Counted from the first letter of the stretch, positions 33,009-42,264 are shown. The stretch: 64,000 bases of DNA from Celeribacter arenosi (GCF_039539485.1 NZ_BAABDF010000007.1:496001-560000); one strand, 5' to 3'. The notes: generated by a model not told the origin, from the sequence alone. Made by a program: numbers and translations.

Positions 33009-34313
33009 TCAGATACCCAACTTGTCGCGTAGCGAGTACCATGTCATCGCAATTGCCAGCAGTCCCTGACGCGTGCGCGCGCCCCCGGGAAAACGCATTG
33101 CCGGCGTATTCGAGAACAGGTCAAAACGTTCTGTTTCGCCCGCGATGGCCTCTGCCATCAGTTTTCCGCAGAAGCCCGACAGCGAAACCCCGTAACCGGA
33201 ATAGCCGGAGGACGACCAGACATTGGGTGCAGGCCGCGTCAGGTAGGGCATGCGTGTCATTGTGATGGCTAAGGTCCCGCCCCACGCGTAGTCGATCTTG
33301 ACCCCTTGGAGTTGTGGAAACAGGTTTTCCATCCGTGGTCTGACTTTTGCGGCAATGTCGGCAGGGAATTTGTATCCATAGCTTTCGCCACCCCCAAAGA
33401 TCAGGCGTTTGTCCGGTGAGAGATGGAAATAGTTCACAACAAACTTGCTGTCGTCGACGGCCACCTCTTTGGAGAGCACATCCGCGGCGCGTTCGCCCAA
33501 GGGCTCGGTTGCGACCATGAAGTTGTTAATCGGCATAACCCGCGCCGCGACTTTCGCATTCAGGCGGCCGCCATAGCCATTTGTGGCCAATACCACATGC
33601 GAGCAATGAACAAACCCGCGATCACAGCGCACGACGGGATTGCTACCTCCGTCAACCTTGTGCACCGGGCTGAGTTCGTGAAGGCGAACACCAGCCGCGA
33701 GGCAGGCACGCGCGAGGCCGAGCACGTAGTTCAAAGGGTGGATATGGGCGGATCCCCAATCGACAATGCCGCCTTGATACCGCGGCGATTTGACCAGTGC
33801 CTGCATCGCGTCCCGGTCGAGTTTCTCGCCCTTTTCGTAGCCATAGGTCTCTGCGAGCCAATCCACGAGCTTGTGGTAGTCGGCCACACCGGAGGCTTTC
33901 CATTGCGCATGGGCAATCCCGTCGCGCAGGTGCGCATCCGGCGCGTGCGCCTCTATCAGGGATCGGGTCAGAGCCTTTCCCTCTTCGGAGAAGTCCCAAA
34001 GGCGGCGCGCATTTTGTTCGCCGACGAGTTTTTCGAGCGTCCAAGGTTCGAGGTTGAACCCTGTGCCAACGTGCCCGCCGTTTCTCCCCGAGGCGCCGAA
34101 CCCGACGCGTTGGGCGTCTACCACCACGACATCGAGGCCCTTTTGAGCCAGATGGAGTGCTGCAGATAGCCCCGTGTATCCCGCGCCAACAACACAAACG
34201 TCGGCGTGTTGTTCGCCCTTCAACTCGGGGAGGGGATCGAGCATGCTGGCCGTCGCTGCGTACCAACTCGGCGGGTAGGTCCCGCGACGGTCATTGGAAT
34301 AAAGCAGGTTCAT
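33009..34313 (-). CDS. FAD-dependent oxidoreductase (gamma-glutamylputrescine oxidase-like, PuuB)
   Basis: 434 residues of the glycine oxidase/PuuB family. The FAD-binding motif VVGAGYTGLSAALHLAQ is at about 42-58, followed by GASGRNGGHVGTGF, a family signature, and the C-terminal TMTRMPYL. Usually oxidises a secondary amine of a gamma-glutamylated polyamine or an N-methylated amino acid. Sits just downstream of the GS-like gene and in line with the Puu pathway. The stop of the upstream gene overlaps its ATG (34310-34313). Confidence 0.87.
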   Translation of the reverse strand: MNLLYSNDRRGTYPPSWYAATASMLDPLPELKGEQHADVCVVGAGYTGLSAALHLAQKGLDVVVVDAQRVGFGASGRNGGHVGTGFNLEPWTLEKLVGEQNARRLWDFSEEGKALTRSLIEAHAPDAHLRDGIAHAQWKASGVADYHKLVDWLAETYGYEKGEKLDRDAMQALVKSPRYQGGIVDWGSAHIHPLNYVLGLARACLAAGVRLHELSPVHKVDGGSNPVVRCDRGFVHCSHVVLATNGYGGRLNAKVAARVMPINNFMVATEPLGERAADVLSKEVAVDDSKFVVNYFHLSPDKRLIFGGGESYGYKFPADIAAKVRPRMENLFPQLQGVKIDYAWGGTLAITMTRMPYLTRPAPNVWSSSGYSGYGVSLSGFCGKLMAEAIAGETERFDLFSNTPAMRFPGGARTRQGLLAIAMTWYSLRDKLGI

Positions 34314-35668
34314 ACGTTCAGCAGGAGATGCTCGCGTTCCCAGGGAGAAATGACTTGGAGGTAGGCATCGTTTTCGGCGCGTTTCACGGTTGTGTAAATG
34401 CGGCAGAAATCGCGGCCCAGAACCTCCTGAATGGCGCTGGATTGTTCAAGCAGGTCGAGCGCTCCGGACAAGGTTTCGGGAATGCCGTCGGCCGAGTCAT
34501 AGGCGTCACCGACATATTCCGCGCGCGGCTCTCGCCGCTCCATCAGTCCCAGATACCCACAGGCCAATGAGGCCGCAATCGACAGATAGGGGTTCACATC
34601 CATGCCCGGAATGCGGTTTTCGATCCGGCGGGCTTCGGGGCCCGACACCGGCACGCGCAATCCGGTGGTGCGGTTGTCGCGGCCCCATTCAAGGTTAATG
34701 GGCGCCGCGAAATCGCGCACGTAGCGGCGATAGGAGTTCACATAGGGCGCGTGGATCGCGATTGTCGCCGCCAGATGGTTTTGCATGCCCGCGATGAAGT
34801 GGTGGAACGCCGCGCTATCCACGCCGTTTTCGTCGGCGAATATGTTTTGGCCCGTGCTCCGGTCCACCACGGAATGGTGGATGTGCATCGCAGACCCCGG
34901 TTCGTCCTGAATCGGTTTTGCCATGAATGTCGCGAAACAATCATGGCGCATGGCGGCTTCACGGATCATCCGTTTGAAATAGAACATTTCGTCAGCCAGA
35001 CGCACCGGATCGCCATGGCGCAAGTTCATCTCGATTTGACCTGCACCGCCCTCTTGAAGAATGCCGTCGATTTCGAGGCCCATCGCCTCGGCAAAATCAT
35101 AAATGTCGTCGATGACGGGGCCGTATTCGTCGACCGCAGACATTGAATAGGCCTGACGTTGGGCGGCGCGACGACCGGAACGTCCCATCGGGGGTTCAAC
35201 CGGTTGATTGGGGTCGATGTTGCGGGCAACGAGGAAGAATTCCATTTCCGGCGCGACGATCGGCTCCCACCCTTGCTGATGGTAGAGATCAACGATCCGG
35301 CGCAACACATTTCGCGGCGCAACAGGGACAGGCGCCCCCGTTTGATCGTGCGCATCGTGGATCACCTGCACCGTAAAATCAGCGGTCCATGGCGCGGCAC
35401 AGGCCGTCGTGAAATCGGGCGTTAGAACCATGTCCGGTTCGGTGAAGGGCGCATCCGCATCCGTGACCCAATCGCCTGTAATCGTCTGCTGAAAGATCGA
35501 GTTGGGCAGGTAGAAATGGCTCTGTTTGGCAAACTTCGCAGCCGGCATCGCTTTGCCCCGTGCCACACCGGCGAGATCGGCAACGATACACTCGACTTCA
35601 TCGAGTTTCCGCCCGTCCAGATATGCCCGTGCCGGTTCAGGCAGAGTGTCGATGAAATCCATCGTCAT
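34310..35668 (-). CDS. Glutamine synthetase-family gamma-glutamyl ligase (PuuA-like)
   Basis: 452 residues. The GS catalytic domain carries the glutamate/ATP sites PEMEFFLVAR, the metal-site stretch AGQIEMNLRHGDP and MHIHHSVVD, and NRIPGMDVNPYLSIAASLA near the end; the adenylylation Tyr segment of GlnA is absent. Such proteins link glutamate to small amines. The ATG overlaps the amidotransferase stop, which indicates coupling. Confidence 0.88.
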   Translation of the reverse strand: MTMDFIDTLPEPARAYLDGRKLDEVECIVADLAGVARGKAMPAAKFAKQSHFYLPNSIFQQTITGDWVTDADAPFTEPDMVLTPDFTTACAAPWTADFTVQVIHDAHDQTGAPVPVAPRNVLRRIVDLYHQQGWEPIVAPEMEFFLVARNIDPNQPVEPPMGRSGRRAAQRQAYSMSAVDEYGPVIDDIYDFAEAMGLEIDGILQEGGAGQIEMNLRHGDPVRLADEMFYFKRMIREAAMRHDCFATFMAKPIQDEPGSAMHIHHSVVDRSTGQNIFADENGVDSAAFHHFIAGMQNHLAATIAIHAPYVNSYRRYVRDFAAPINLEWGRDNRTTGLRVPVSGPEARRIENRIPGMDVNPYLSIAASLACGYLGLMERREPRAEYVGDAYDSADGIPETLSGALDLLEQSSAIQEVLGRDFCRIYTTVKRAENDAYLQVISPWEREHLLLNV

Positions 35669-36357
35669 AGGGCCCCCTGCCCATTTTTGAGGAAGTCTGC
35701 GAGAAGCGCTGCAACGCGGATCTCATCCGTTGGCTTGGTGTTGTCTTGCAAAGCCTGCGCGATCATGTCGCGCGGGTACATCGGGTCATCGCCGCGCACC
35801 GCCAGATAGTCGGCGATAATCGGGTTGGACAGTTCGGGGTGTGCCTGCACCGTCAGGATGCTATCGCCGTAAACGAGCGCGGCGTTGGCGCAAAAATCAT
35901 TGGTTCCAATGACTTCGGCCCCTTCGGGCAGGGTGACAACCTGATCCTGATGCCATGCATTGAGGTGCACATCACCGAGTGCGGTGAAATCATACGTTCG
36001 TCGACCCACGGCCCAGCCGCCCGCGAATTTCTCAACCCGCCCGCCGAGCGCCTGCGCTACGATCTGGTGGCCAAAACAGATACCCACCATGCGCCGCCCA
36101 GAGCCCTGAACCGTGCGGATGAAATCCTCCAGAGGCGGGATGAATGGATGGTCCTCGTAGGCACCATGACGAGAGCCGGTAATCAACCAGCCGTCAGCCG
36201 CCTCGGGCCCATCAGGGAATTGCATGTCGACCACGTTCCATGTCTGAAAAGTGAAACCATGAGGCTCGAGGAGCCTTTGGAACATGACGTCGAATGACCC
36301 GTGTTTATCCTTTACCGGATCGGGTGGGTAACCCGTTTGCAGAATCCCGATTTTCAT
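35665..36357 (-). CDS. Class I glutamine amidotransferase-like hydrolase (GATase, PuuD-like role)
   Basis: 230 residues. Catalytic triad Cys94 in VGICFGHQ, His173 and Glu175 in VQAHPELSN. The closest pattern is the GuaA-type stand-alone GATase-1 group. In gamma-glutamylation pathways such an enzyme removes the glutamyl group at the end (as PuuD does). Position between two GS-like genes fits that. Could act on another substrate. Confidence 0.82.
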   Translation of the reverse strand: MKIGILQTGYPPDPVKDKHGSFDVMFQRLLEPHGFTFQTWNVVDMQFPDGPEAADGWLITGSRHGAYEDHPFIPPLEDFIRTVQGSGRRMVGICFGHQIVAQALGGRVEKFAGGWAVGRRTYDFTALGDVHLNAWHQDQVVTLPEGAEVIGTNDFCANAALVYGDSILTVQAHPELSNPIIADYLAVRGDDPMYPRDMIAQALQDNTKPTDEIRVAALLADFLKNGQGAL

Positions 36358-36432
36358 ATGCCACCGCGATTGGAACGGGTCGAAGCTATCCCTTTGCGAG
36401 CGCCCTCACAAGGGGCTGCGAGAGGCGACGCC

Positions 36433-37776
36433 TCAGACGGTATCGAGATAGAGTTCGATCTGCTCTTCAGGTGTGAGTTCCTGATAATCGACCAGTTCCT
36501 GCCGCTTAGTGAGGGCGAAGTTCTGCACCATTTCGTCGGGAAATATTCGCCGGATCATCTTGGAGTTTTCAAAGGTTTCCAACGCCGCCTCCCAATCGCC
36601 CGGCATTTCGGGAAGGGGCTGTGCATAGGCGTTTCCGGTGATCGGCGGAGGCGCGGTCAAATTGTCTTCGATGCCGGTGAGTGCCGCGCCCAGAACGGCG
36701 GCAATCATCAGATAGGGGTTCACGTCCCCTCCCGACACGCGGTGCTCGATGCGACGTGCGGCGGCCGCTCCACCGGGAACGCGGACAGCCGCGGTGCGAT
36801 TGTCATAGGCCCAACAAATCCGCGTCGGCGCATGGGCTCCGGGGACAAGGCGGTCATAGGAATTTCCGTGGGGCGCGAAGATCAATGTGCTGTCTGGAAT
36901 GGCGCGCAGGCACCCGGCAATCGCCGAGCGCATGATGTCTGTGCCAGCACTTGATCCGTCGTTGAAGATATTGTTGCCATCACGATCCAGCATCGAGAAA
37001 TGCACATGCATGCCGTTGCCCGCATAATCGTCATAGGGTTTGGCCATGAAGGACGCCGCAAAGCCGTGTTTGCGCGATAGCCCCTTCACCATTTGTTTGA
37101 ACAGGAACGCATCGTCGGCCGCGCGCAGGGCGTCCGGCCCATGGCTCAGGTTGATTTCGAACTGCCCCAGACCGGCTTCGGAAATCGCGGATTCGGCCGG
37201 AATGTCCATGACCTCGCAGGCCTCGTAGAGCTGGGTAAAGAACACATCAAAGGCGTCAAGCGCGCGCAGGGCCAGTGTTTCCGCGCCCGGACGGCGTTTG
37301 CCGGATTTCGGGCTCTTGGGGACACGCAGTTTGCGTGTGGAATCGTCGATCAGGTAAAACTCCATCTCGGTGGCAACCACGGGCGTCAGTCCCAGAGCCG
37401 CGTAGCGTTCAACAACCCGCGCAAGCGCTTGTCGTGGATCGCCGTCGAATGGGGTACCATCTTCGTGGAACATCCACATCGGCAAGAGTGCGGTGGGTGC
37501 CTCCAGCCATGGCATGGGGACAAAGCCGCGCTCGGTGGGCATCAACACGCCGTCCTGATCGCCACTGTCAAAAACCAAAGGGCTGTCTTGGATGTCTTCG
37601 CCCCAGATATCGAGGTTCAGGACCGATAGAGGAAATCTCGTGCCGCTCTTCTCCACAGAAGGCGCCATTCGGGCGGGCATCCTTTTCCCGCGCGCCTGAC
37701 CGTTCACGTCGGCGGCCGCCACACGAATGGTCCGGATGTCGGGGCGGGCGGCCAGCCAATGGTCGGGCGGTATCAT
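36433..37776 (-). CDS. Second glutamine synthetase-family gamma-glutamyl ligase
   Basis: 447 residues from MIPPDHW; ATG overlaps the stop of the upstream permease gene (37773-37776). Contains TEMEFYLIDDS, GLGQFEINLSHGP, NGMHVHFSMLD and HRVSGGDVNPYLMIAAVLG. Clearly the GS fold but distinct from the other copy at 34310, with a different N-terminal segment. Its amine substrate is presumably another polyamine or the ABC-transported compound. Confidence 0.87.
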   Translation of the reverse strand: MIPPDHWLAARPDIRTIRVAAADVNGQARGKRMPARMAPSVEKSGTRFPLSVLNLDIWGEDIQDSPLVFDSGDQDGVLMPTERGFVPMPWLEAPTALLPMWMFHEDGTPFDGDPRQALARVVERYAALGLTPVVATEMEFYLIDDSTRKLRVPKSPKSGKRRPGAETLALRALDAFDVFFTQLYEACEVMDIPAESAISEAGLGQFEINLSHGPDALRAADDAFLFKQMVKGLSRKHGFAASFMAKPYDDYAGNGMHVHFSMLDRDGNNIFNDGSSAGTDIMRSAIAGCLRAIPDSTLIFAPHGNSYDRLVPGAHAPTRICWAYDNRTAAVRVPGGAAAARRIEHRVSGGDVNPYLMIAAVLGAALTGIEDNLTAPPPITGNAYAQPLPEMPGDWEAALETFENSKMIRRIFPDEMVQNFALTKRQELVDYQELTPEEQIELYLDTV

Positions 37777-38600
37777 CGAATTACCTGCGGGCGAATGCGC
37801 AAACGCGGTCTGCGTGCGGCGGGGAGGTGGCGATTTAGGCGCCGGTTGATCCACCCGAAAACCAAAATCACACAGAGCGTCAGGAGCACGAAATACCCTG
37901 CAGCGATCGGATAGGGGACGAATGGGTTAAACGTTTTCTCTGCGAAATAGCTCGCATAGTAAAGCGCATCGCCTCGTTGCTGCCACGCAGGGAAGCCGGA
38001 GAAAAACACCAGCGCGGTCGCGTGAAAGAGGAAAATGGCTTCGTTCGTGTAGGCGGGCCATGCAAGGCGCAGCATTGTGGGCCATGTTACCCGCCGGAAC
38101 TGAACCCAGCCGGTCATCCCATAGGCCTCTGCAGCTTCGATATCACCTTTCGGCACAGCGCGCAGCGCACCGTAGAATATCTCCGCCGAATAGGCCGATG
38201 TATTGAAGAACAAGACCACCAGCGCGCCTGCCCAAGCACGGGTCATATAAGACGTCTGGACCGTCATGCCGAAAATGTCGATGCCCGCGCGCGGCAATTG
38301 GGCGAATAATTCGTAGGCGAGAAAGAACTGGATGAAGAGCGGCGAGCCGCGGAACAGGAAGATGAACCACTCGCTCGGCTTTCGCAGATACCGGTGCTCG
38401 GAGGCTTTGCCGAGCGCGAGAGCCGTTGCAAAAACAAACCCGAGCAATAGCGCAAGCGCCCCGAAATAGATGTTCCAGATCATCCCCGAACCGATCAGGG
38501 TGATTTGTTCGCACAGCGTAATGTCCGATTTCGGCAAGAGCCGTTCGCCAAAGCCAACCGAGCGCAGGGCGTAGTTCTGAACGGTTTCAAAACAACTCAT
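37773..38600 (-). CDS. Polar amino-acid ABC transporter permease (HisM-like)
   Basis: 275 residues, five to six hydrophobic segments. The EAA loop appears as EAAEAYGMTGWVQFRRVTWPTM. Paired with the following permease gene, overlapping by 4 bases. Imports a cationic or polar amino acid or polyamine together with the SBP and ATPase encoded upstream. Confidence 0.92.
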   Translation of the reverse strand: MSCFETVQNYALRSVGFGERLLPKSDITLCEQITLIGSGMIWNIYFGALALLLGFVFATALALGKASEHRYLRKPSEWFIFLFRGSPLFIQFFLAYELFAQLPRAGIDIFGMTVQTSYMTRAWAGALVVLFFNTSAYSAEIFYGALRAVPKGDIEAAEAYGMTGWVQFRRVTWPTMLRLAWPAYTNEAIFLFHATALVFFSGFPAWQQRGDALYYASYFAEKTFNPFVPYPIAAGYFVLLTLCVILVFGWINRRLNRHLPAARRPRLRIRPQVIR

Positions 38601-39475
38601 CCCGCTTTCCTCATTGCTTCACCGCCGAGCGTTGCTTGCCCGTGGCTCAGTCTGCGGGTGATCCGGTCCAGCACGATTTCGGAGACGCGCGTGAAAGCGA
38701 GGTAGAAGACCAGAAGTCCTAGGAAATACCAAAGCCGCCAGTCGGGGTGTGGATAGGCGTATTGCGAGGTTTTTGACGATCCGAGTTCGCGCGCCCAATA
38801 TACGATGTCTTCCACGCCGAGGAGGAACAGAAGCGGCGTCGCTTTGATCAGGATCATCCACAAATTGGACAGGCCGGGCAGGGCGAAGATCCACATTTGG
38901 GGAACGAGTACGCGCCAGAATGCCTGCCTATGGGACATGCCGTAGGCCTCGGCTGTTTCGATTTGCGCATGGGGAACCGCCCGCATCGCACCCGCGATCA
39001 CATTGGCGGCAAACGCACCGAAAACGATGGCAAAAGCGACAACGGCAAGCGAGAAACCGTAGAGTTCATGGATTGATTGCGGTGCCGAATTCAGCGGCAG
39101 CTTCGCGGCGGAACAGACCAGAAAATCATTCCCTTGCCGGATCGGCTCTGACCAGTCGGGGCACTTCACCTTGTGGCGTAGCCACTCGAGGCCCTGATCC
39201 ATGGCGAAGGGAACGAAGAGAAAGAACAGAACGTCAGGCACGCCGCGCACCATCGAGGTGTAGATCGAGCCGAGCCACCGGACAGGGGCGATCTGGCTAC
39301 GCGTTGCCATGGCACCCACAAAGCCGACCGCCAGCGCGAGCGGGGCTGTAATCGCCAAAAGCGACAGTACAACCAGAAAGGACTGATAAAATAGCATATG
39401 CTTGCCTGTTGTCATGTAACAGGCAAGCCATTGAAATCCATCAATACTGTCGGGATTGGCGCAAATTTCAAACAT
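38597..39475 (-). CDS. Polar amino-acid ABC transporter permease (HisQ-like)
   Basis: 292 residues, start at MFEICANPDS; the longer frame to 39511 would overlap the hairpin behind the SBP gene. The EAA loop is ETAEAYGMSHRQAFWRVLVPQM. An insertion of about 45 residues with two cysteines (KVKCPDWSEP ... FLVCSAAKL) sits between the first and later helices, unlike short HisQ proteins, probably a periplasmic loop. Confidence 0.9.
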   Translation of the reverse strand: MFEICANPDSIDGFQWLACYMTTGKHMLFYQSFLVVLSLLAITAPLALAVGFVGAMATRSQIAPVRWLGSIYTSMVRGVPDVLFFLFVPFAMDQGLEWLRHKVKCPDWSEPIRQGNDFLVCSAAKLPLNSAPQSIHELYGFSLAVVAFAIVFGAFAANVIAGAMRAVPHAQIETAEAYGMSHRQAFWRVLVPQMWIFALPGLSNLWMILIKATPLLFLLGVEDIVYWARELGSSKTSQYAYPHPDWRLWYFLGLLVFYLAFTRVSEIVLDRITRRLSHGQATLGGEAMRKAG

Positions 39476-39483
39476 AGCGGAAG

Positions 39484-39505
39484 GGGCCGGTGTTACCCGG
39501 CCCCG
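39484..39505 (-). other. Hairpin between SBP and permease genes
   Basis: GGGGCCGG / CCGGCCCC with a 6-base loop, directly after the SBP stop. No T run follows on the coding strand. A typical processing or stabilising element that raises binding-protein level over the membrane subunits. Confidence 0.7.
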
Positions 39506-39511
39506 AACCAT

Positions 39512-40231
39512 TTAATACTGGCTGATTTCTTCGCCGAAGTATTTCACGAGCAGAGCGTTGAGCGTTCCGTCTGCTTTCATGGATGTGATGGCCGCGTTGA
39601 ACTTTTCTTTCAACTCGGCGTCGCTTTCACGCAGACCCATGCCGATGCCGCCGCCCAGTGGCACAGGCTCGCCCACAAAGGTGAAACCCTGCTCTTCAAC
39701 GAAAGGAACGAGCGCGTCGCTGTCGGCAAACACGGCATCAACTTCGCCGTTTTTCACAGCGGCGATGGTGTCATCCAGCGTCGCAAACTCGACGAGTGTC
39801 GCGCCGGTTTCCGCGATGTAGCCTGCCTGAATGGTCGAGGTCTGAGCCGCGATCACGCCACCTTCCAAGTCCACGCTATCCGTCATTGCGGCATAGGCCG
39901 ACGCGGTTGGCGGGTAGTAATCCTGTGTGAAGTCGATGACTTCGTCGCGCTCGTCGGTGATCGACATGCCGGCGATGATGGTGTCGTAGTTGCCCGATAC
40001 GAGGTTCGGAATGATCGTGTCCCACTCGTTGGTGACCCACTCGCAGGTCAGCTCGGCACGCGCACACATTTCGTCGCCCACTTCGCGCTCGAAACCGGCA
40101 ACTTCGCCGCTATCGTCGATGAAGTTGTACGGAGGGTAGGCGCCTTCCGTGCCCATGCGGACGGTGTCTTGGGCAATGGCCGCACCGGACAGTAGTGCCA
40201 GAGCTGCGGCGGATAGAATTAGATTTTTCAT
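39512..40231 (-). CDS. Family 3 ABC transporter substrate-binding protein
   Basis: 239 residues with a Sec signal (1-20, ends AIAQ). The amino-acid binding fold shows GAYPPYNFIDDSG, SITDERDEVIDFTQDYYP (the Arg holds the alpha-carboxylate) and GEVDAVFADSDALV. Ligand likely a polar amino acid such as arginine, lysine or ornithine, not a pure polyamine (those use PotD). Periplasmic. Confidence 0.92.
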   Translation of the reverse strand: MKNLILSAAALALLSGAAIAQDTVRMGTEGAYPPYNFIDDSGEVAGFEREVGDEMCARAELTCEWVTNEWDTIIPNLVSGNYDTIIAGMSITDERDEVIDFTQDYYPPTASAYAAMTDSVDLEGGVIAAQTSTIQAGYIAETGATLVEFATLDDTIAAVKNGEVDAVFADSDALVPFVEEQGFTFVGEPVPLGGGIGMGLRESDAELKEKFNAAITSMKADGTLNALLVKYFGEEISQY

Positions 40232-40260
40232 GAGGTTACTCCCGAATATTGCGCTTTTTA

Positions 40261-41052
40261 TTAGGCTGGTACAGTCGCGCTTAGAAATTGTTGCAGCCGT
40301 TCGGTTTTAGGGTTTGAGAAGAGCGCGGAGGGTGCTCCTTCTTCTTCGATCAGACCCTTGTGTAGAAAAACGACATGGTCGGAGACATCATTTGCCAACC
40401 GCATGTCGTGGGTAACGATGATCATGGTGCGGCCTTCCTCGGCCAGTGCTTTGATCACCTTGACGACTTCCTGCTCCAACTCCGGGTCGAGCGCGGAAGT
40501 GGGTTCGTCGAAAAGGAGCGCCTTGGGCTCCATGCAAAGGGCCCGCGCGATGGCGGCTCGTTGTTGTTGCCCCCCTGACATTTGCGCAGGGTAGACGTCG
40601 CATTTGTCGCCGATGCCGACTTTGTCGAGATATCCCCGCGCGGCGGCTTCGACGTCCGCCTTGGGGCGCCCCAAAACCGTCACCGGCGCTTCCATGACAT
40701 TCTCGAGGATCGTCATATGCGCCCATAGATTGAATTGCTGGAACACCATGCTGAGGTTGGTGCGAATTCGCAGGACCTGTTTGCGGTCAGCGGGTCTGCG
40801 GTGCAGGCCCGTGCCCTTCCAATGGATCGGTTCGCCTTCAAACAGGATCTCGCCCTGCTGGCTATCCTCAAGAAGATTTGCACAACGCAGCAAAGTGGAC
40901 TTGCCGGAACCGGAAGATCCGATGAGCGACACGACGTGGCCACGCGGAGCAGTCATCGACACGCCCTTGAGAACTTCAAGGTCACCGTAGGCCTTATGTA
41001 GGCCCTGAATTTCGATAACCGGGGAGTCGGAATTTGAATTTGCTGTCAACAT
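40261..41052 (-). CDS. Polar amino-acid ABC transporter ATPase
   Basis: 263 residues, start at MLTANSN. Walker A GSSGSGKST, signature MSGGQQQR, Walker B LLFDEPTSALD and H-loop VTHDM. First gene of the operon (promoter region 41053-41177). Confidence 0.95.
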   Translation of the reverse strand: MLTANSNSDSPVIEIQGLHKAYGDLEVLKGVSMTAPRGHVVSLIGSSGSGKSTLLRCANLLEDSQQGEILFEGEPIHWKGTGLHRRPADRKQVLRIRTNLSMVFQQFNLWAHMTILENVMEAPVTVLGRPKADVEAAARGYLDKVGIGDKCDVYPAQMSGGQQQRAAIARALCMEPKALLFDEPTSALDPELEQEVVKVIKALAEEGRTMIIVTHDMRLANDVSDHVVFLHKGLIEEEGAPSALFSNPKTERLQQFLSATVPA

Positions 41053-41177
41053 CGCGGAAGAGTTAGGGCGAATTCTTGGGCAGATGCAATAATCATTGGC
41101 AACTTGCCGCAACGTCCTGCCTGCTCTTTAGGCGCAAAGGGGCGCCAAGATGAAGCGCTAGGCGGCAAACATGTGCG

Positions 41178-41627
41178 CTACCCGTCGGATTGGCGGCTTC
41201 CCACGCGTTGACGTGCAAGGGCACTATCGCGATCGGAGACGCCGAGGAGACTGGCGACCAGCCGCAAAACCTGATCTTCGCCTTCGTCACGCACTCCGTC
41301 TTCGACGACGACGGACCACATAGCTTCGATCACGCTGGTGCGATCCTCATAGGGTACCGCATCCTTGATCGCGCGGGTGAAACGCACGGTGTCGGGGGCC
41401 TCTTCCTCCAGAACCTCGGCCTGAGCGCGCAAGCCGGATGCCTCCTGAGGGGTGATACCATACCGGATGCAGAGCAATTTCTCGATCCGAGCGACTTCGG
41501 CGGGATCATAACTGCCGTCCGCCCGCGCCACGCGCACGAGCAGGGCTGCCAGTGCCAGACGGGCATCCGAATTCGGCAGGGTGGGTGGATTCGGTTGAAC
41601 GAGGTTTTTGAGAAATTCTGCGAACAT
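41178..41627 (-). CDS. TerB-like tellurite resistance family protein
   Basis: 149 residues, start at MFAEFLKN. Helical, with the TerB/DjlA-N pattern: ARLALAALLVRVARADGSYDPAEVARIEKLL and a second repeat EAMWSVVVEDGVRDEGEDQVLRLVASLLG with two D-G-x-x-x-x-x-E acid motifs. Cytoplasmic; not near ter genes. Function not established. Confidence 0.82.
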   Translation of the reverse strand: MFAEFLKNLVQPNPPTLPNSDARLALAALLVRVARADGSYDPAEVARIEKLLCIRYGITPQEASGLRAQAEVLEEEAPDTVRFTRAIKDAVPYEDRTSVIEAMWSVVVEDGVRDEGEDQVLRLVASLLGVSDRDSALARQRVGSRQSDG

Positions 41628-41711
41628 GAGCTGGATATAGGACGGGTTTCCCCAAAACAAAACCCTGTCCCACCATTTTGTGAGATGGATAAGTGATTGT
41701 TATTTCAGACT

Positions 41712-41754
41712 TTAGGTAACATAAAACATACCTAAGGTAAAAAATACTTTACCT
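41712..41754. promoter_or_regulatory. Multi-half-site operator upstream of the membrane/XRE gene pair
   Basis: Three overlapping inverted repeats: TTAGGTA-N10-TACCTAA (41712-41735), the palindrome TACCT-A-AGGTA (41729-41739), and AGGTAAA-N6-TTTACCT (41735-41754). Four AGGTA/TACCT half-sites in 41 bases in an AT-rich stretch, ending about 58 bases before the gene at 41813. Probably the operator of the XRE protein encoded two genes on, or of an unlinked regulator. Confidence 0.6.
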
Positions 41755-41812
41755 AGAGTGCGACTCACCTTACATCTCCCCTCAACAACCTTCTGACGAA
41801 AAGGAAATCGAG

Positions 41813-42262
41813 ATGTCATTTCAGGAACGCATGTCGCTCACCGTCATGACCGCGAGCACGGTGGCATATATCATCTTCATGCTGCTGATCGGCAGAGCAT
41901 GGAACGCCGGGCGCTTTGAAGGGCCCGAGGGCCTCGTCTACACGGGCAAGACGCTGCTGATTTTCATCGCCATCTTCATCGTCCTGACCGTCGGTTCCCT
42001 GATCATTCAGGCGATTTTCGAAACCGTGCTGACCGGCGAAGAAGACGCAATGGACGAAGGAGAAGACGAGAGGGATCGCGCCTATGAATTCCAATCCCTT
42101 CGTATCCAATCCATCGTGTCAGGCGTGTTCTTTTGTGCCTCTCTCGGCGCGCTTTGGGCGGGGTTCAGTGGCCCGGTGGCGATCCACCTCATCTTCTTTG
42201 GATTTTTCATCGGAATGATCGCGGGTGAGTTGCGCAAATTCCTTCTCTACAGGGAGGGTTGA
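41813..42262 (+). CDS. Small integral membrane protein, unknown
   Basis: 149 residues with four hydrophobic helices (about 12-27, 47-68, 98-115, 120-138) and a very acidic loop (EEDAMDEGEDERDRAYEF) between the second and third. It resembles the DUF2178-type proteins found upstream of small XRE regulators, forming a two-gene module. Its stop overlaps the ribosome binding site of the next gene, GGAGGG. Confidence 0.75.
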   Translation: MSFQERMSLTVMTASTVAYIIFMLLIGRAWNAGRFEGPEGLVYTGKTLLIFIAIFIVLTVGSLIIQAIFETVLTGEEDAMDEGEDERDRAYEFQSLRIQSIVSGVFFCASLGALWAGFSGPVAIHLIFFGFFIGMIAGELRKFLLYREG

Positions 42263-42264
42263 AG

